Source: Nocardioides sp. 1609 (lineage in GTDB: Bacteria; Actinomycetota; Actinomycetes; Propionibacteriales; Nocardioidaceae). Taken from it: a DNA stretch of 64,000 bases. This document shows, in pieces, positions 45,807-56,931 of this stretch. The notes beneath the pieces are model-generated. The model searched no databases, was not told where the DNA came from, and worked only from the letters and a program-made list of their open reading frames with translations. A program made the translations under genes and the position numbers. The stretch's first letter is position 1. The number at the start of each line of letters is the position of its first letter. The stretch covers positions 186,001-250,000 of the forward strand of contig NZ_SPUJ01000003.1 in assembly GCF_004522105.1 (NCBI RefSeq), in the 5' to 3' direction.

Positions 45807-47864
45807 GTGGGTGTCGGTGACGTCTCCAAGCGGATTCTGCTGGGGCGCAAGCTCAGGAGCGCACAGCTGGGGGAGACGCTCCTCCCCAAGCGCATCGCCC
45901 TCCCCGTCTTCGCCAGCGACGCGCTGTCGTCGGTGGCCTACGCGCCCGACGAGGTCTTCATCATGCTGTCGCTCGCCGGCGCCTCGGCCTACGTCTGGTC
46001 GTGGAAGGTCGCGATCGCGGTCGCGGTCGTGATGGCGGCCGTGATCGCGTCGTACCGCCAGACCGTGCACGCCTACCCGAGCGGCGGCGGCGACTACGAG
46101 GTCGCGACCGTGAACCTCGGCAAGACGGCGGGCACGACCGTCGCGAGCGCCCTGCTCGTCGACTACGTGCTGACGGTCGCGGTGTCGATCTCGGCCGCGG
46201 CGCAGTACGCCGGCGCCGCCATCCCGGTGCTGCACAACCACGAGGCGACGTTCGCGTCGGTGATGGTGGTCCTGCTGACCGCGGTGAACCTGCGCGGCAT
46301 CCGGGAGTCGGGCACCTTCTTCGCCGTCCCGACCTACGCCTACATGGTCGCGGTCCTCGGCATGTGCGCCTTCGGCTTCCTGCGGCTGGCCCAGGGCACG
46401 CTGCCCGACGTCGAGAGCGCGGATCTCGGCATCACGCCCGACCCGAGCTTCGACGGCTCCCTGACGACGTTCGGGCTGCTGTTCCTGCTGGCGCGGGCGT
46501 TCTCGTCGGGCTGTGCGGCACTGACGGGCGTCGAGGCGATCTCGAACGGCGTCCCGGCGTTCAAGCGGCCGAAGAGCCGCAACGCCGCCACGACGCTGCT
46601 GCTGCTCGGGCTGATCGCGATCACGATGATGGTCAGCGTCATCGTGCTGGCCAAGCAGATGGGCCTGCGGTTCGTCGACCCGGCCCAGCTCGACCGGCTC
46701 ACCTACCCCGACGGCACCCCGGTCGGCGACGACTACGAGCAGAACGCCGTCATCGCCCAGATCGCCAAGGCCGTCTTCAACGACTTCCCGCCGGGCTTCT
46801 ACGCCGTCGTCATCGTCACCGGGATCATCCTGGTGCTCGCCGCGAACACGGCGTTCAACGGCTTCCCGGTGCTCGGCTCGATCCTCGCCAAGGACGGCCT
46901 GGCCCCCCGGGCCCTGGGCTCGCGCGGCGACCGGCTGGCCTACTCCAACGGCATCGTGTTCCTGGCGATCATGGCGATCATCCTGATCGTCGTCTTCAAC
47001 GCCGAGACGACCCGGCTGATCCAGCTCTACATCGTCGGCGTCTTCGTCTCCTTCAACCTGAGCCAGCTCGGCATGATCCGGCACTGGACCCGCCACCTGA
47101 CGACGGAGCGCGACCCGGCCGCCCGGCGTCGGATGCAGCGCTCGCGGGTCATCAACACGGTCGGGCTGTCGTTCACCGCGGTCGTGCTGGTGGTCGTGCT
47201 GCTCACCAAGTTCCTGGAGGGCGCCTGGATCACCATCCTCGCGATGGTGTTCTTCTACGCCCTCATGCGCGCGATCCGCGGCCACTACGACAAGGTGACG
47301 CTCGAGCTCGAGGCCGACGAGAGCGACAACCTGCTGCCCACCCGGGTGCACGCGATCGTGCTCGTCTCCAAGCTGCACAAGCCGACCCTGCGGGCGCTGG
47401 CGTTCGCGAAGGCGTCCCGCCCGAACGTCCTCGAGGCCGTGTACGTCGCCACCGACCCGGCCGAGACCAACCTGCTCGTCGAGAACTGGGAGCGCCGCAA
47501 CCTCGGTGTCCCGCTGAAGCTGCTGCACTCGCCGTACCGCGAGCTGGTGAACCCGATCGTGGCCTACGCGACCGAGATCCGCCGGGCCAACCCGCGCGGC
47601 GTCGTCGCGGTCTACATCCCCGAGTACGTCGTGGGCCGCTGGTGGGAGCAGCTCCTCCACAACCAGACCGCCCTGCGGCTCAAGGGCCGGCTGCTCTTCA
47701 CCCCCGGCGTGATGGTGACCTCGGTGCCCTACCAGCTGCGGTCCTCCCAGCTCGCCGTCGAGCGCGGGGAGCGCGACCAGCAGCGGGTCCGCGCCGGCGA
47801 CCTGCGGCGCGGCCAGGCCGACGACCGGTCCGACCCGCGGTCCTCCGGGCAGATCAACCGGTGA
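45807..47864 (+). CDS. KimA-like potassium importer (APC superfamily)
   Basis: 685 aa. Twelve membrane helices (about 30-470) carry blocks very close to Bacillus KimA (YdaO): FASDALSSVAYAPDE, ASYRQTVHAYPSGGGDYEV, NLGKTAGTTVASALLVDYVLTVAVS. The C-terminal about 200 residues form a cytoplasmic domain (HAIVLVSKLHKPTLRALAFA...) of the universal-stress type that in KimA binds c-di-AMP. The predicted role is high-affinity K+/H+ symport. Annotation as a generic APC amino-acid permease would be misleading given the adjacent K+-regulatory TrkA pair. The GTG at 45807 is preferred; one at 45798 is possible. The stop overlaps the next gene. Confidence 0.85.
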   Translation: MGVGDVSKRILLGRKLRSAQLGETLLPKRIALPVFASDALSSVAYAPDEVFIMLSLAGASAYVWSWKVAIAVAVVMAAVIASYRQTVHAYPSGGGDYEVATVNLGKTAGTTVASALLVDYVLTVAVSISAAAQYAGAAIPVLHNHEATFASVMVVLLTAVNLRGIRESGTFFAVPTYAYMVAVLGMCAFGFLRLAQGTLPDVESADLGITPDPSFDGSLTTFGLLFLLARAFSSGCAALTGVEAISNGVPAFKRPKSRNAATTLLLLGLIAITMMVSVIVLAKQMGLRFVDPAQLDRLTYPDGTPVGDDYEQNAVIAQIAKAVFNDFPPGFYAVVIVTGIILVLAANTAFNGFPVLGSILAKDGLAPRALGSRGDRLAYSNGIVFLAIMAIILIVVFNAETTRLIQLYIVGVFVSFNLSQLGMIRHWTRHLTTERDPAARRRMQRSRVINTVGLSFTAVVLVVVLLTKFLEGAWITILAMVFFYALMRAIRGHYDKVTLELEADESDNLLPTRVHAIVLVSKLHKPTLRALAFAKASRPNVLEAVYVATDPAETNLLVENWERRNLGVPLKLLHSPYRELVNPIVAYATEIRRANPRGVVAVYIPEYVVGRWWEQLLHNQTALRLKGRLLFTPGVMVTSVPYQLRSSQLAVERGERDQQRVRAGDLRRGQADDRSDPRSSGQINR

Positions 47865-48985
47865 GCCCGGCCCCCCGCCGTCCGGGCGGCGCCCGCAGGG
47901 CGAGGCCGCGCAAGGCCCGCGGCGAGTCCCGGGTCGGCGAGCGCTTCGAGGTCGAGGTCGGCCCGGTCGGGCACGGCGGCTTCTGCGTCGCCCGGCACGA
48001 GGGCCGCGCGGTGTTCGTGCGGCACGCGCTGCCCGGGGAGCGGGTCGTGGTCGCCGTCACCGAGGGCACCGACGGCGACCGGTTCTGGCGTGCGGACGCC
48101 GTCGAGGTGCTGACGCCGTCGGAGCACCGGGTGCCGCCGCCGTGCCCGTACGCCGGCCCCGACGCCTGTGGCGGCTGCGACTTCCAGCACGTCGAGGTCG
48201 CCCACCAGCGTGACCTCAAGGCGACCGTCGTCGCCGAGCAGCTGCGCCGGCTCGCGGGCCTGGACGTCGAGGTGACGGTCGAGCCGGTCGCCGGCGACCT
48301 CGGCGGCCTCGGGTGGCGGACCCGCCAGCGCTACGTCTCGTTGCCGGACGGCGGCCGGGCGATGCGCAAGCACCGCTCGCACGACCTGGTCGCCGTCGAC
48401 CAGTGCCTGCTGGAGTCGCCCGACCCCGCGACCCACGTCGTGCACGGCGTCCCGTTCGCCGTCGCCGACGGCGGGTTCTGGCAGGTGCACCCCGGCGCGC
48501 CCGAGACCCTCGTGGACGCCGTCCTCGACGTGCTCGCGCCGCAGCCGGGGGAGTCGGCGCTCGACCTGTACGCCGGCGTCGGGCTCTTCAGCCGCTTCCT
48601 GGCCGACCGCGTCGGTGCCACGGGCCGGGTGGCGATGGTCGAGGGCGACGTCACCGCCTCGGCCCTCTCGCTCGACAACGTCCCCGGCGCCGAGGCGACG
48701 GCCGGAGACGTCGCCCGCGTGCTGGGCGACGGTCACCCCGGCGCCTGGGACGTCGTCGTCCTCGACCCGCCGCGCGAGGGCGCGAAGCGGGCCGTCGTCG
48801 AGCAGGTCGTCGCGCGCACGCCGCGCGCGGTCGCCTACGTCGCCTGCGACCCCGCGGCCCTGGCCCGCGACGTCGCGATCTTCGCCGAGCACGGCTACCG
48901 GCTCGCGTCGCTGCGCGCCTTCGACCTCTTCCCGATGACCCACCACGTCGAGTGCGTGGCGCTCCTGCTGCCCGGGGGCGACTGA
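47861..48985 (+). CDS. TrmA/RlmD-family class I SAM-dependent RNA m5U methyltransferase
   Basis: 374 aa. A basic N-tail and TRAM-like domain (VGPVGHGGFCVARHEGRAVFVRHALPGERV) are followed by Fe-S cysteines (CPYAGPDACGGC plus CLLE), the SAM-binding LDLYAGVGLFSRFLA, DPPREGAK, and the catalytic Cys in YVACDPAALARD. This is the RumA/TrmA fold that methylates uridine C5 in rRNA or tRNA; which RNA is not clear. The GTGA overlap with the potassium importer makes a two-gene unit. Confidence 0.93.
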   Translation: MSPAPRRPGGARRARPRKARGESRVGERFEVEVGPVGHGGFCVARHEGRAVFVRHALPGERVVVAVTEGTDGDRFWRADAVEVLTPSEHRVPPPCPYAGPDACGGCDFQHVEVAHQRDLKATVVAEQLRRLAGLDVEVTVEPVAGDLGGLGWRTRQRYVSLPDGGRAMRKHRSHDLVAVDQCLLESPDPATHVVHGVPFAVADGGFWQVHPGAPETLVDAVLDVLAPQPGESALDLYAGVGLFSRFLADRVGATGRVAMVEGDVTASALSLDNVPGAEATAGDVARVLGDGHPGAWDVVVLDPPREGAKRAVVEQVVARTPRAVAYVACDPAALARDVAIFAEHGYRLASLRAFDLFPMTHHVECVALLLPGGD

Positions 48986-49054
48986 CCGCCGGCGCGCGGC
49001 GCTCGTCGCGTGGGGCCGTTCCTGGTCGCGCAGTGGGGCACCTCGGCGGTGCGG

Positions 49055-49627
49055 TCAGCGACCGACGGCGTACACCAGCTTCTGGACGCCGTTCGCGTAG
49101 GTCTCGCTCTCGAGGACCCGCAGCGCCTGCATGTCCTTGTCGGTGTCGCTGAAGTAGCGCTTGCCGGCTCCGAGCAGGACGGGGAAGACGAGCAGGTGGA
49201 AACGGTCCACGAGGCCGGCGTCGGTGAGGTTGCGGACCAGGGTCGCGCTGCCGTGCACCGAGATCGGGCCGCCCTCGGTCTCCTTGAGTGCCGCGACGTC
49301 GTCGAGGGTGCGCAGGATCGTCGCGGGCCAGCGCGGCTCCAGGGCCGACTCGTCGAGGGTCGACGAGACGACGTACTTCGGCATCTCGTTGTAGCGGGGG
49401 AAGACGTCGCCCATGTCGGGCCAGACCGGGGCGAACGCCTGGTAGCTCACCCGGCCGAGGAGCAGGGCGGTCGCCTCCTCCTGCTCGCGGCCCTTGATCT
49501 CGAAGGCGGCGTCGTCGTGGTGGACGGCCTTGAAGGTCCAGCCGGCGCTGCGGTGGCCGGGCTCCCCGCCGGGAGCCTCGACGACGCCGTCGAGGGACAT
49601 GAAGGCGGTGGCGACGAGGGTGCGCAT
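49055..49627 (-). CDS. Dihydrofolate-reductase-like (RibD C-terminal) domain protein
   Basis: 190 aa. The DHFR-like fold shows MRTLVATAFMSLDGVVEAPGG at the start, LLLGRVSYQAFAPVWP, KYVVSSTL, ISVHGSATLVRNL and DRFHLLVFPVLLGAGKRYF. This is the YyaP/YwjB type common in actinobacteria, an NADPH-dependent reductase of unknown substrate; it is not the housekeeping FolA. The ATG at 49627 has AGGAG 8 bases upstream; a longer frame to 49753 has no such site. Confidence 0.9.
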   Translation of the reverse strand: MRTLVATAFMSLDGVVEAPGGEPGHRSAGWTFKAVHHDDAAFEIKGREQEEATALLLGRVSYQAFAPVWPDMGDVFPRYNEMPKYVVSSTLDESALEPRWPATILRTLDDVAALKETEGGPISVHGSATLVRNLTDAGLVDRFHLLVFPVLLGAGKRYFSDTDKDMQALRVLESETYANGVQKLVYAVGR

Positions 49628-49776
49628 GGTGGTGTCTCCTGGGTCGGGATCCGGTGTGGACATCCTCTCCACGAACGGGGCCGGCGCGACACGACAGCCC
49701 CCGTCGGGTTTGAGGTCACCAGTCGCCCCGCAGGATGGGAGGGTCCGCACCACCCGCCACGAAAGGGTCCCCTCGC

Positions 49777-50574
49777 ATGCCCATCTCCCTCGACAAGGTC
49801 GAGTCCACCGCTCCCGGTCTGGTCAGCCTCGCCAAGACCGCGAAGATCAGCCTCGAGAAGCGCAACCTGTTCGGTACCCGCGCCAAGGTCGCCCTCGTCA
49901 TGGACTACAGCGGCTCGATGTCGCGGGAGTACAGCTCCGGCCGGGTCCAGAACCTGACCGAGCGGATCCTGGCCCTCGCCACCCAGCTCGACGACGACGG
50001 CGCCATCGACTTCTTCGTCTTCGACTCGACCGCCGCCCACCTCGGCGAGGTCCCGCTCGACAACTACACCGGCGCCGTCAACCGGCTCACCGAGGGCCGC
50101 CGGATGGGCACCACCGACTACGCCGGTGCCTTCCGCACGGTGCGCGACCACTTCGGGTTCGCGCCGCCGAAGCTCGTGCAGCAGGCCGGCGGGGAGAAGA
50201 AGGGGCTGTTCGGTCGCAAGAAGAAGGTCGAGGGCGCGGTCGACGTCGCACTGCCCGACGGCCTGCGCCCGGCGTCCGAGCCGGTCTTCGCGATCTTCCT
50301 GACCGACGGCGCCCCGAACTCCAAGCCGCAGGCCGTCCAGGCCCTCATCGAGGTCTCCACGGCCCCGATCTTCTGGAAGTTCCTCTCCATCGGCGCGGAG
50401 TCCTTCGACTTCCTGCAGAAGCTCGACGACCTCGAGCAGCGCGTCATCGACAACGCCGACTACAAGCCGATCGGCTCGATCGACGCGCTCTCCGACGAGG
50501 CCCTCATCGACGCCCTCCTCGACGAGTACGCCGAGTACGTCACCGAGGCGAAGCGCCTCGGCCTCCTGGCCTGA
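49777..50574 (+). CDS. VWA-domain protein (TerY/tellurium-resistance type)
   Basis: 265 aa cytoplasmic von Willebrand factor A protein. The MIDAS metal site is complete: DYSGSMS (about 46-52), a Thr in MGTTDYAGA and an Asp in FLTDGAPNSK. A Lys-rich insertion (GEKKGLFGRKKKVEG) lies between strands. The family, often near ter genes, was first linked to tellurite or stress resistance, probably as a complex scaffold. No ter genes adjoin it here. The ATG at 49777 follows GAAAGGG. Confidence 0.88.
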   Translation: MPISLDKVESTAPGLVSLAKTAKISLEKRNLFGTRAKVALVMDYSGSMSREYSSGRVQNLTERILALATQLDDDGAIDFFVFDSTAAHLGEVPLDNYTGAVNRLTEGRRMGTTDYAGAFRTVRDHFGFAPPKLVQQAGGEKKGLFGRKKKVEGAVDVALPDGLRPASEPVFAIFLTDGAPNSKPQAVQALIEVSTAPIFWKFLSIGAESFDFLQKLDDLEQRVIDNADYKPIGSIDALSDEALIDALLDEYAEYVTEAKRLGLLA

Positions 50575-50587
50575 TCGGGGTGCGTCG

Positions 50588-50654
50588 GCGATAGTCCCGG
50601 CCGTTCGGGCCCTGCACAGGCCCGATCCGGGGCCCAAACGGCCGGGACTATCGC
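50588..50654. repeat. 67-bp near-perfect palindrome
   Basis: An 18-bp perfect arm (GCGATAGTCCCGGCCGTT and its complement) is followed by a 1-nt mismatch and a further GGGCCC/GGGCCC pairing around a 17-nt loop. It lies just after the VWA stop and before the acnA promoter. It could terminate the VWA transcript, but its length and symmetry exceed the other terminators here. Confidence 0.7.
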
Positions 50655-50694
50655 GGCGGGCGCTCAGACGTGAAAACTGCCTCGACCTCGTGTA

Positions 50695-50708
50695 TCTTGA
50701 TATCAAGA
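50695..50708. promoter_or_regulatory. Perfect 14-bp palindrome TCTTGATATCAAGA upstream of acnA
   Basis: The element is fully self-complementary, AT-rich in a GC-rich background, and 99 bases before the acnA start, so it is a likely operator. I cannot name the regulator with confidence. A TTAGGT half-site like part of a DtxR/IdeR box follows at 50725-50730, but the second half is poor. Confidence 0.55.
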
Positions 50709-50807
50709 GAAACGACAGGGCCGGTTAGGTCCGCCTTACTACCGCCGGGATTCCCGGCGGCGGCAAGATGGGCGGAGGTCACACGAGCACCCACGAGGAG
50801 ACGGCTG

Positions 50808-53480
<2,673 letters not shown>

Positions 53481-53505
53481 CCGCCGGCTCCGCCGGCTCT
53501 CTCCG

Positions 53506-53535
53506 CCGCCCCGACACCCCGTGGTGCCGGGGCGG
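53506..53535 (+). terminator. Hairpin terminator after acnA
   Basis: 13-bp stem CCGCCCCGACACC/GGTGCCGGGGCGG with one A-C mismatch and a CCGT loop, 26 bases beyond the acnA stop. Confidence 0.65.
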
Positions 53536-53626
53536 TGGTGCGTCCGGATGAGAAAGTTCTCCCCGGCACCCCTCCTCCGGCCCTCGTCGTGACGTGGACG
53601 GAGGTGAGGACCGAGGAGGGCCACCC

Positions 53627-54916
53627 ATGACGACACCGACGACGCTCGCCGACCGGCTGCGCGACCTGGCCGAGGACGCGCCCTCGCACCTGGACGGTGC
53701 GCCGCTCTGGGACGCCGGACGTCGCCACGATCGGCAGCGGCGCGTCCGCGCCCTCGCCGCGGTGGCGGCGGTCGTCGTCGCAGTGCTCGGGGTCGGCGCG
53801 ACGGTGGCGTGGCCGGGTCGCGACGCGTCGCCCGAGCCCGCAGCGGCCGCGTTCAGCGATCTCCACCTCCCGCGGATGATCCACGCCCCGGACGGCTGGA
53901 CCGAGGGCACCGACGAGGCCGGACCCCCCGGTGTCCTGGCCGCGGTGTCCATGAGCACCCGCATCGAGCGCGACGGGCTGCTCGGATCTCGGCGCAGCTC
54001 GAGCGTGTTCGGCGTGTCGGCGGTGGACGGGTCGACCCGGTTCCTGGACCTCCGCGGAGCGAGCGCCGACATGCTCGGCAACGGCACGGTCGTCCTGTCG
54101 CCCGACGGCACGAAGGTCGGCTACGTCCGCTACCGCGGCGAGGAGGTGGTCGGGTGGGCGGTCTACGACACCGTGACCGGCAGCACCCGCTTCCTGGACG
54201 ACCCCGAGCAGGCGGTGATCCGCGGTACCGACGCCTTCGAGATCATCTTCAGCGGGGACTCCAGGTACCTGTTGACGAACTACTCGCCGTCCGGGTCCGA
54301 CCGTGCCAAGGACGACGAGCTGGTCGTCTGGGACGTCGAGACGGGGGAGGCGACCAGCGCCGAGTCGCAGGGTCACTACTGGCTCCCGTCACCCGGCTCG
54401 GGTCCGTCCGGCGTCGTCTGGTCGCGCGGGCAGCGCGTGCTGCGGTTCGACCCCGAGTCGGGTGAGAGCAGCTCCGAGCGGCTGCCCCACGACGTCGTCC
54501 ACGCGTCCTACGGCCCGAGCGGCGAGCTGGCCTACGTCGCCTGGGGCGAGCGGTCCCGCGACCCGTGGCGACTGGTCGCCGGTGGCCGCGACGTCGACGT
54601 CGGGTTCGAGCCGCGCACGGTGATCGGGTGGCGCGACGCCGGCCACGTCGTCGTCGGGAACCTCCGCGGGCGGGTCGCGGTCGTCGACGTCGAGACCGGG
54701 GAGGCGCGCGCCGACCGGCTCCGGACGGACACGCAGACCATGACCCCGGTCTACGCGACCGACCTGTGGGCGAACGACCTCGTGCCCGGGACCCGCCCGC
54801 CGCCGGCGGACGACCCGAGGCGCACCACCGTGGTGGCCGGTGTCGCGAGCGCCACGGTCCTCGTGCTGGCCGGTGCCTCCATCCTGTGGAGGAGGCGACG
54901 TGTCCCTCCCGCCTGA
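53627..54916 (+). CDS. Membrane beta-propeller protein paired with a sigma factor
   Basis: 429 aa. An N-terminal cytoplasmic segment (1-42) is followed by a membrane helix (about 43-62), a propeller-like extracytoplasmic domain (about 75-385, with WD40/TolB-type turns such as LSPDGTKVGYVRY, DELVVWDVETGE and GRVAVVDVETGEA) and a second C-terminal membrane helix (about 404-420). The ATG at 53627 follows GAGGAGG. Its last 17 bases overlap the next gene, a SigE-family sigma factor, so it may restrain that factor. It resembles the 34721-35824 product in plan but has two membrane segments and lies upstream, not downstream, of its sigma gene. Confidence 0.72.
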   Translation: MTTPTTLADRLRDLAEDAPSHLDGAPLWDAGRRHDRQRRVRALAAVAAVVVAVLGVGATVAWPGRDASPEPAAAAFSDLHLPRMIHAPDGWTEGTDEAGPPGVLAAVSMSTRIERDGLLGSRRSSSVFGVSAVDGSTRFLDLRGASADMLGNGTVVLSPDGTKVGYVRYRGEEVVGWAVYDTVTGSTRFLDDPEQAVIRGTDAFEIIFSGDSRYLLTNYSPSGSDRAKDDELVVWDVETGEATSAESQGHYWLPSPGSGPSGVVWSRGQRVLRFDPESGESSSERLPHDVVHASYGPSGELAYVAWGERSRDPWRLVAGGRDVDVGFEPRTVIGWRDAGHVVVGNLRGRVAVVDVETGEARADRLRTDTQTMTPVYATDLWANDLVPGTRPPPADDPRRTTVVAGVASATVLVLAGASILWRRRRVPPA

Positions 54917-55418
54917 CCGAGCCGGCTTCGAGGAGTTCGTGCGGGCGCGGCAGCACGCCCTGCTGCGCACGGCGTACCTGCTCACCGGCAGCCACGCCGA
55001 CGCCGAGGACCTCGTGCAGGCCGCGCTGGTCAAGGCGGTGCCGCACTGGCGCAGGATCGCGGACCACCCGGAGCCGTACGTGCGCACGATCCTGGCCCGC
55101 GAGAGCGTGTCGCGGTGGCGTCGGCGGCGCTGGCGTGAGGTCGCGGCCGCCGTGCTGCCGGACCGCGGGGTGCCGGACGCGGACGTCGCCGAGCGCGAGG
55201 ACCTGCGCCGCGCGCTGCTGTCGCTGGCCCCGCGTCAGCGCGCGGTCATCGTGCTGCGCTACCTCGAGGACCTCACCGAGCGCGAGACCGCCGAGACCCT
55301 CGGCATCGCCGTCGGCACGGTCAAGTCCCAGGCCCGCGACGGACTCGCCGCCCTGCGCCGGCTGCTGCCGGACCTCGACGCCGACCCGTCGGTCGACCTC
55401 CTGACGGGTCGGCCCTAG
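54900..55418 (+). CDS. SigE-family (ECF-type) RNA polymerase sigma factor
   Basis: 172 aa. Region 2 (FEEFVRARQHALLRTAYLLTGSHADAEDLVQAAL) and region 4 (LAPRQRAVIVLRYLEDLTERETAETLGIAVGTVKSQ) are typical of the SigE family. The GTG at 54900 has GGAGGAGG 5 bases upstream, inside the end of the propeller gene. Converges with the MmcQ/YjbR-like gene, with stop codons overlapping. Confidence 0.9.
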   Translation: MSLPPDRAGFEEFVRARQHALLRTAYLLTGSHADAEDLVQAALVKAVPHWRRIADHPEPYVRTILARESVSRWRRRRWREVAAAVLPDRGVPDADVAEREDLRRALLSLAPRQRAVIVLRYLEDLTERETAETLGIAVGTVKSQARDGLAALRRLLPDLDADPSVDLLTGRP

Positions 55419-55729
55419 GCTCCGGAGCGGTCGCGCTGGAGCCGGTAGGCGACGGTCACCGCGTCCCGCACGGCGTCGTCGTCGCCGTGGTCGAGGACGG
55501 CCTGCACCTTCTCGTGCCGCTCCATCGACGGCGGCACCCCGAACGTGCCGGGGTGGGCGGCGACCAGCTTCTCGCGGTGCGCCAGGGTGCAGCGGATCGT
55601 CACGGTCGTGGGATCCTCGAGCCGGACGACGAGCCGGTCGGCGACGTACCAGGCCGGACGCTCGGCAGTCCCCTTGCGGCGGCAGCGCGGCAGCGACGCG
55701 CAGTGCGCGGCGAGCTCGTCCGGCGTCAT
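55415..55729 (-). CDS. MmcQ/YjbR family DNA-binding-fold protein
   Basis: 104 aa. The pattern ERPAWYVADRLVVRLEDPTTVTIRCTLAHREKLVAAHPGTFGVP resembles MmcQ/YjbR (CyaY-like fold) proteins, with a Cys/Arg-rich N-terminal segment (CASLPRCRRKGTA). The function of the family is unknown. The ATG at 55729 is divergent from a lipoprotein gene. Confidence 0.75.
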   Translation of the reverse strand: MTPDELAAHCASLPRCRRKGTAERPAWYVADRLVVRLEDPTTVTIRCTLAHREKLVAAHPGTFGVPPSMERHEKVQAVLDHGDDDAVRDAVTVAYRLQRDRSGA

Positions 55730-55838
55730 CCGCCCAGCATCGCCCGCCGGGCCGCGGACGTCGAGGGGTGCAGCGCCGCGGCGCGCCGCGCGGGCCGGTT
55801 CCGCCTCGGTGGCGGCCCGACGCGCGACGATGTGGGAC

Positions 55839-56546
55839 GTGAGCCGACTTCCCCTCGTGGCCCTGGTCGCCGTCCTCGCGCTGGGCCTCACGGCCTGTGG
55901 CGACGACGAGCCGACCGCCGACCCGACCCCCAGCGACCCGCCGACCGCGGAGACGACCACCCCGTCCGAGACGCCGTCGACGAGCGAGACGCCGTCCCAG
56001 ACGCCGTCCGAGACACCGAGCGCGACGCCGTCCGAGACCCCCACGTTCACCTCGACGCCCGACCCGACACCCAGCGAGACCGTCGAGCCGTCGCAGACCA
56101 CCACGCCGCCCCCGGCGCCCGGCCCCGACCCGGTGCCGACGACCTACGCCGACGCGCAGGCCAAGCTCGACGCCGCCGGCCAGGAACCGCGGACGGCGAA
56201 GCGGTTCCAGACCTCCTCGGGCATCTACTGCCTCACCCAGTCCCGCTTCGCCGTCGGCTGCGAGCTGCCCTCGGGCGGCATCCCCGACCCCGGCTACTGC
56301 GGGACCGACGGGCCGGTCCAGAGCGTGGGCCGGGTGGTCTTCGGCGAGGGCGGCGCGCCGACCGCGGAGTGCAACAGCGACACCATCCGCGAGCCCGGCG
56401 CAGCGACGGTCGCGGACGGCTCGGTCGTCGCGTCGCCGTCCGGTGCGGTCCAGTGCCTGCTCGAGGCCTCCGGCGTCACCTGCATCGACACGGTCGCCGG
56501 CAGCGGCTTCTTCCTCGGCAGCAGCTACTCCGTCTTCGGCGGCTGA
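55839..56546 (+). CDS. Lipoprotein with long Thr/Pro/Ser-rich stalk
   Basis: 235 aa. The signal peptide ends in the lipobox LTAC (Cys about 20). Then comes a 75-residue low-complexity stalk of repeated T-P-S-E-T-P units (about 25-100), and a compact C-terminal domain with six Cys (IYCLT, VGCEL, GYCGT, AECNS, VQCLL, VTCID) likely paired in disulfides. It is surface-displayed; function unknown. The start may be the GTG at 55839 or an ATG at 55830. Confidence 0.8.
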   Translation: MSRLPLVALVAVLALGLTACGDDEPTADPTPSDPPTAETTTPSETPSTSETPSQTPSETPSATPSETPTFTSTPDPTPSETVEPSQTTTPPPAPGPDPVPTTYADAQAKLDAAGQEPRTAKRFQTSSGIYCLTQSRFAVGCELPSGGIPDPGYCGTDGPVQSVGRVVFGEGGAPTAECNSDTIREPGAATVADGSVVASPSGAVQCLLEASGVTCIDTVAGSGFFLGSSYSVFGG

Positions 56547-56622
56547 CCCCGGCCGGCCCGGGTGCCGGCCGTGGCGGCCCGGCCGCCGGCCGGGTGCCGG
56601 CCGGGTCGCTACCGTGGCGGGC

Positions 56623-56931
56623 ATGATCGTGGCCTTCAGCATCAGTCCCAGCTCCGGCGACGCCGACGGGGGAGTGGCCGAGGCCGTCGCGGCCGCCGTG
56701 CGCGTCGTCCGCGACTCCGGGCTGCCGCACGAGACGAACGCGATGTTCACCAACATCGAGGGCGAGTGGGACGAGGTGATGGCGGTCGTCAAGCGGGCCG
56801 TCGACGTCGTCGCCGAGGTCTCGCCGCGGGTCGGGCTGGTGCTCAAGGCCGACATCCGCGCCGGCCGGTCCGGCGAGATGACGGCGAAGCTCGAGCGCCT
56901 GGAGACGGCGCTGGAGCGCGGCGATGCGTAG
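56623..56931 (+). CDS. Thiamine-binding protein (MTH1187/YkoF-like, DUF77)
   Basis: 102 aa small alpha/beta protein: MIVAFSISPSSGDADGGVAEAVAAAV, SGLPHETNAMFTNIEGEWDEVMAVVKRAV and the end R-A-G-R-S-G-E-M. This fits the MTH1187 family, which binds thiamine (Ykof-like). It overlaps the yjbQ-like gene by 8 bases, so both are made together. YjbQ proteins can substitute for thiamine-phosphate synthase, which makes a thiamine-related pair plausible. Confidence 0.85.
   Translation: MIVAFSISPSSGDADGGVAEAVAAAVRVVRDSGLPHETNAMFTNIEGEWDEVMAVVKRAVDVVAEVSPRVGLVLKADIRAGRSGEMTAKLERLETALERGDA

Noticed and set aside
45075..47660. A long minus-strand frame extending upstream of the first TrkA gene
   Set aside because: Only the last 221 codons code (RCK domains). 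The upstream part is antisense to the KimA-like gene and has low-complexity His/Asp/Gly sequence.
50588..50654. Inverted repeat considered as insertion-sequence ends
   Set aside because: The arms face each other across 17 bases with no transposase or target-site duplication.
50725..50740. Possible DtxR/IdeR iron box upstream of acnA
   Set aside because: TTAGGT matches one half, but the second half (GCCTTACT) departs too far from the consensus to claim.
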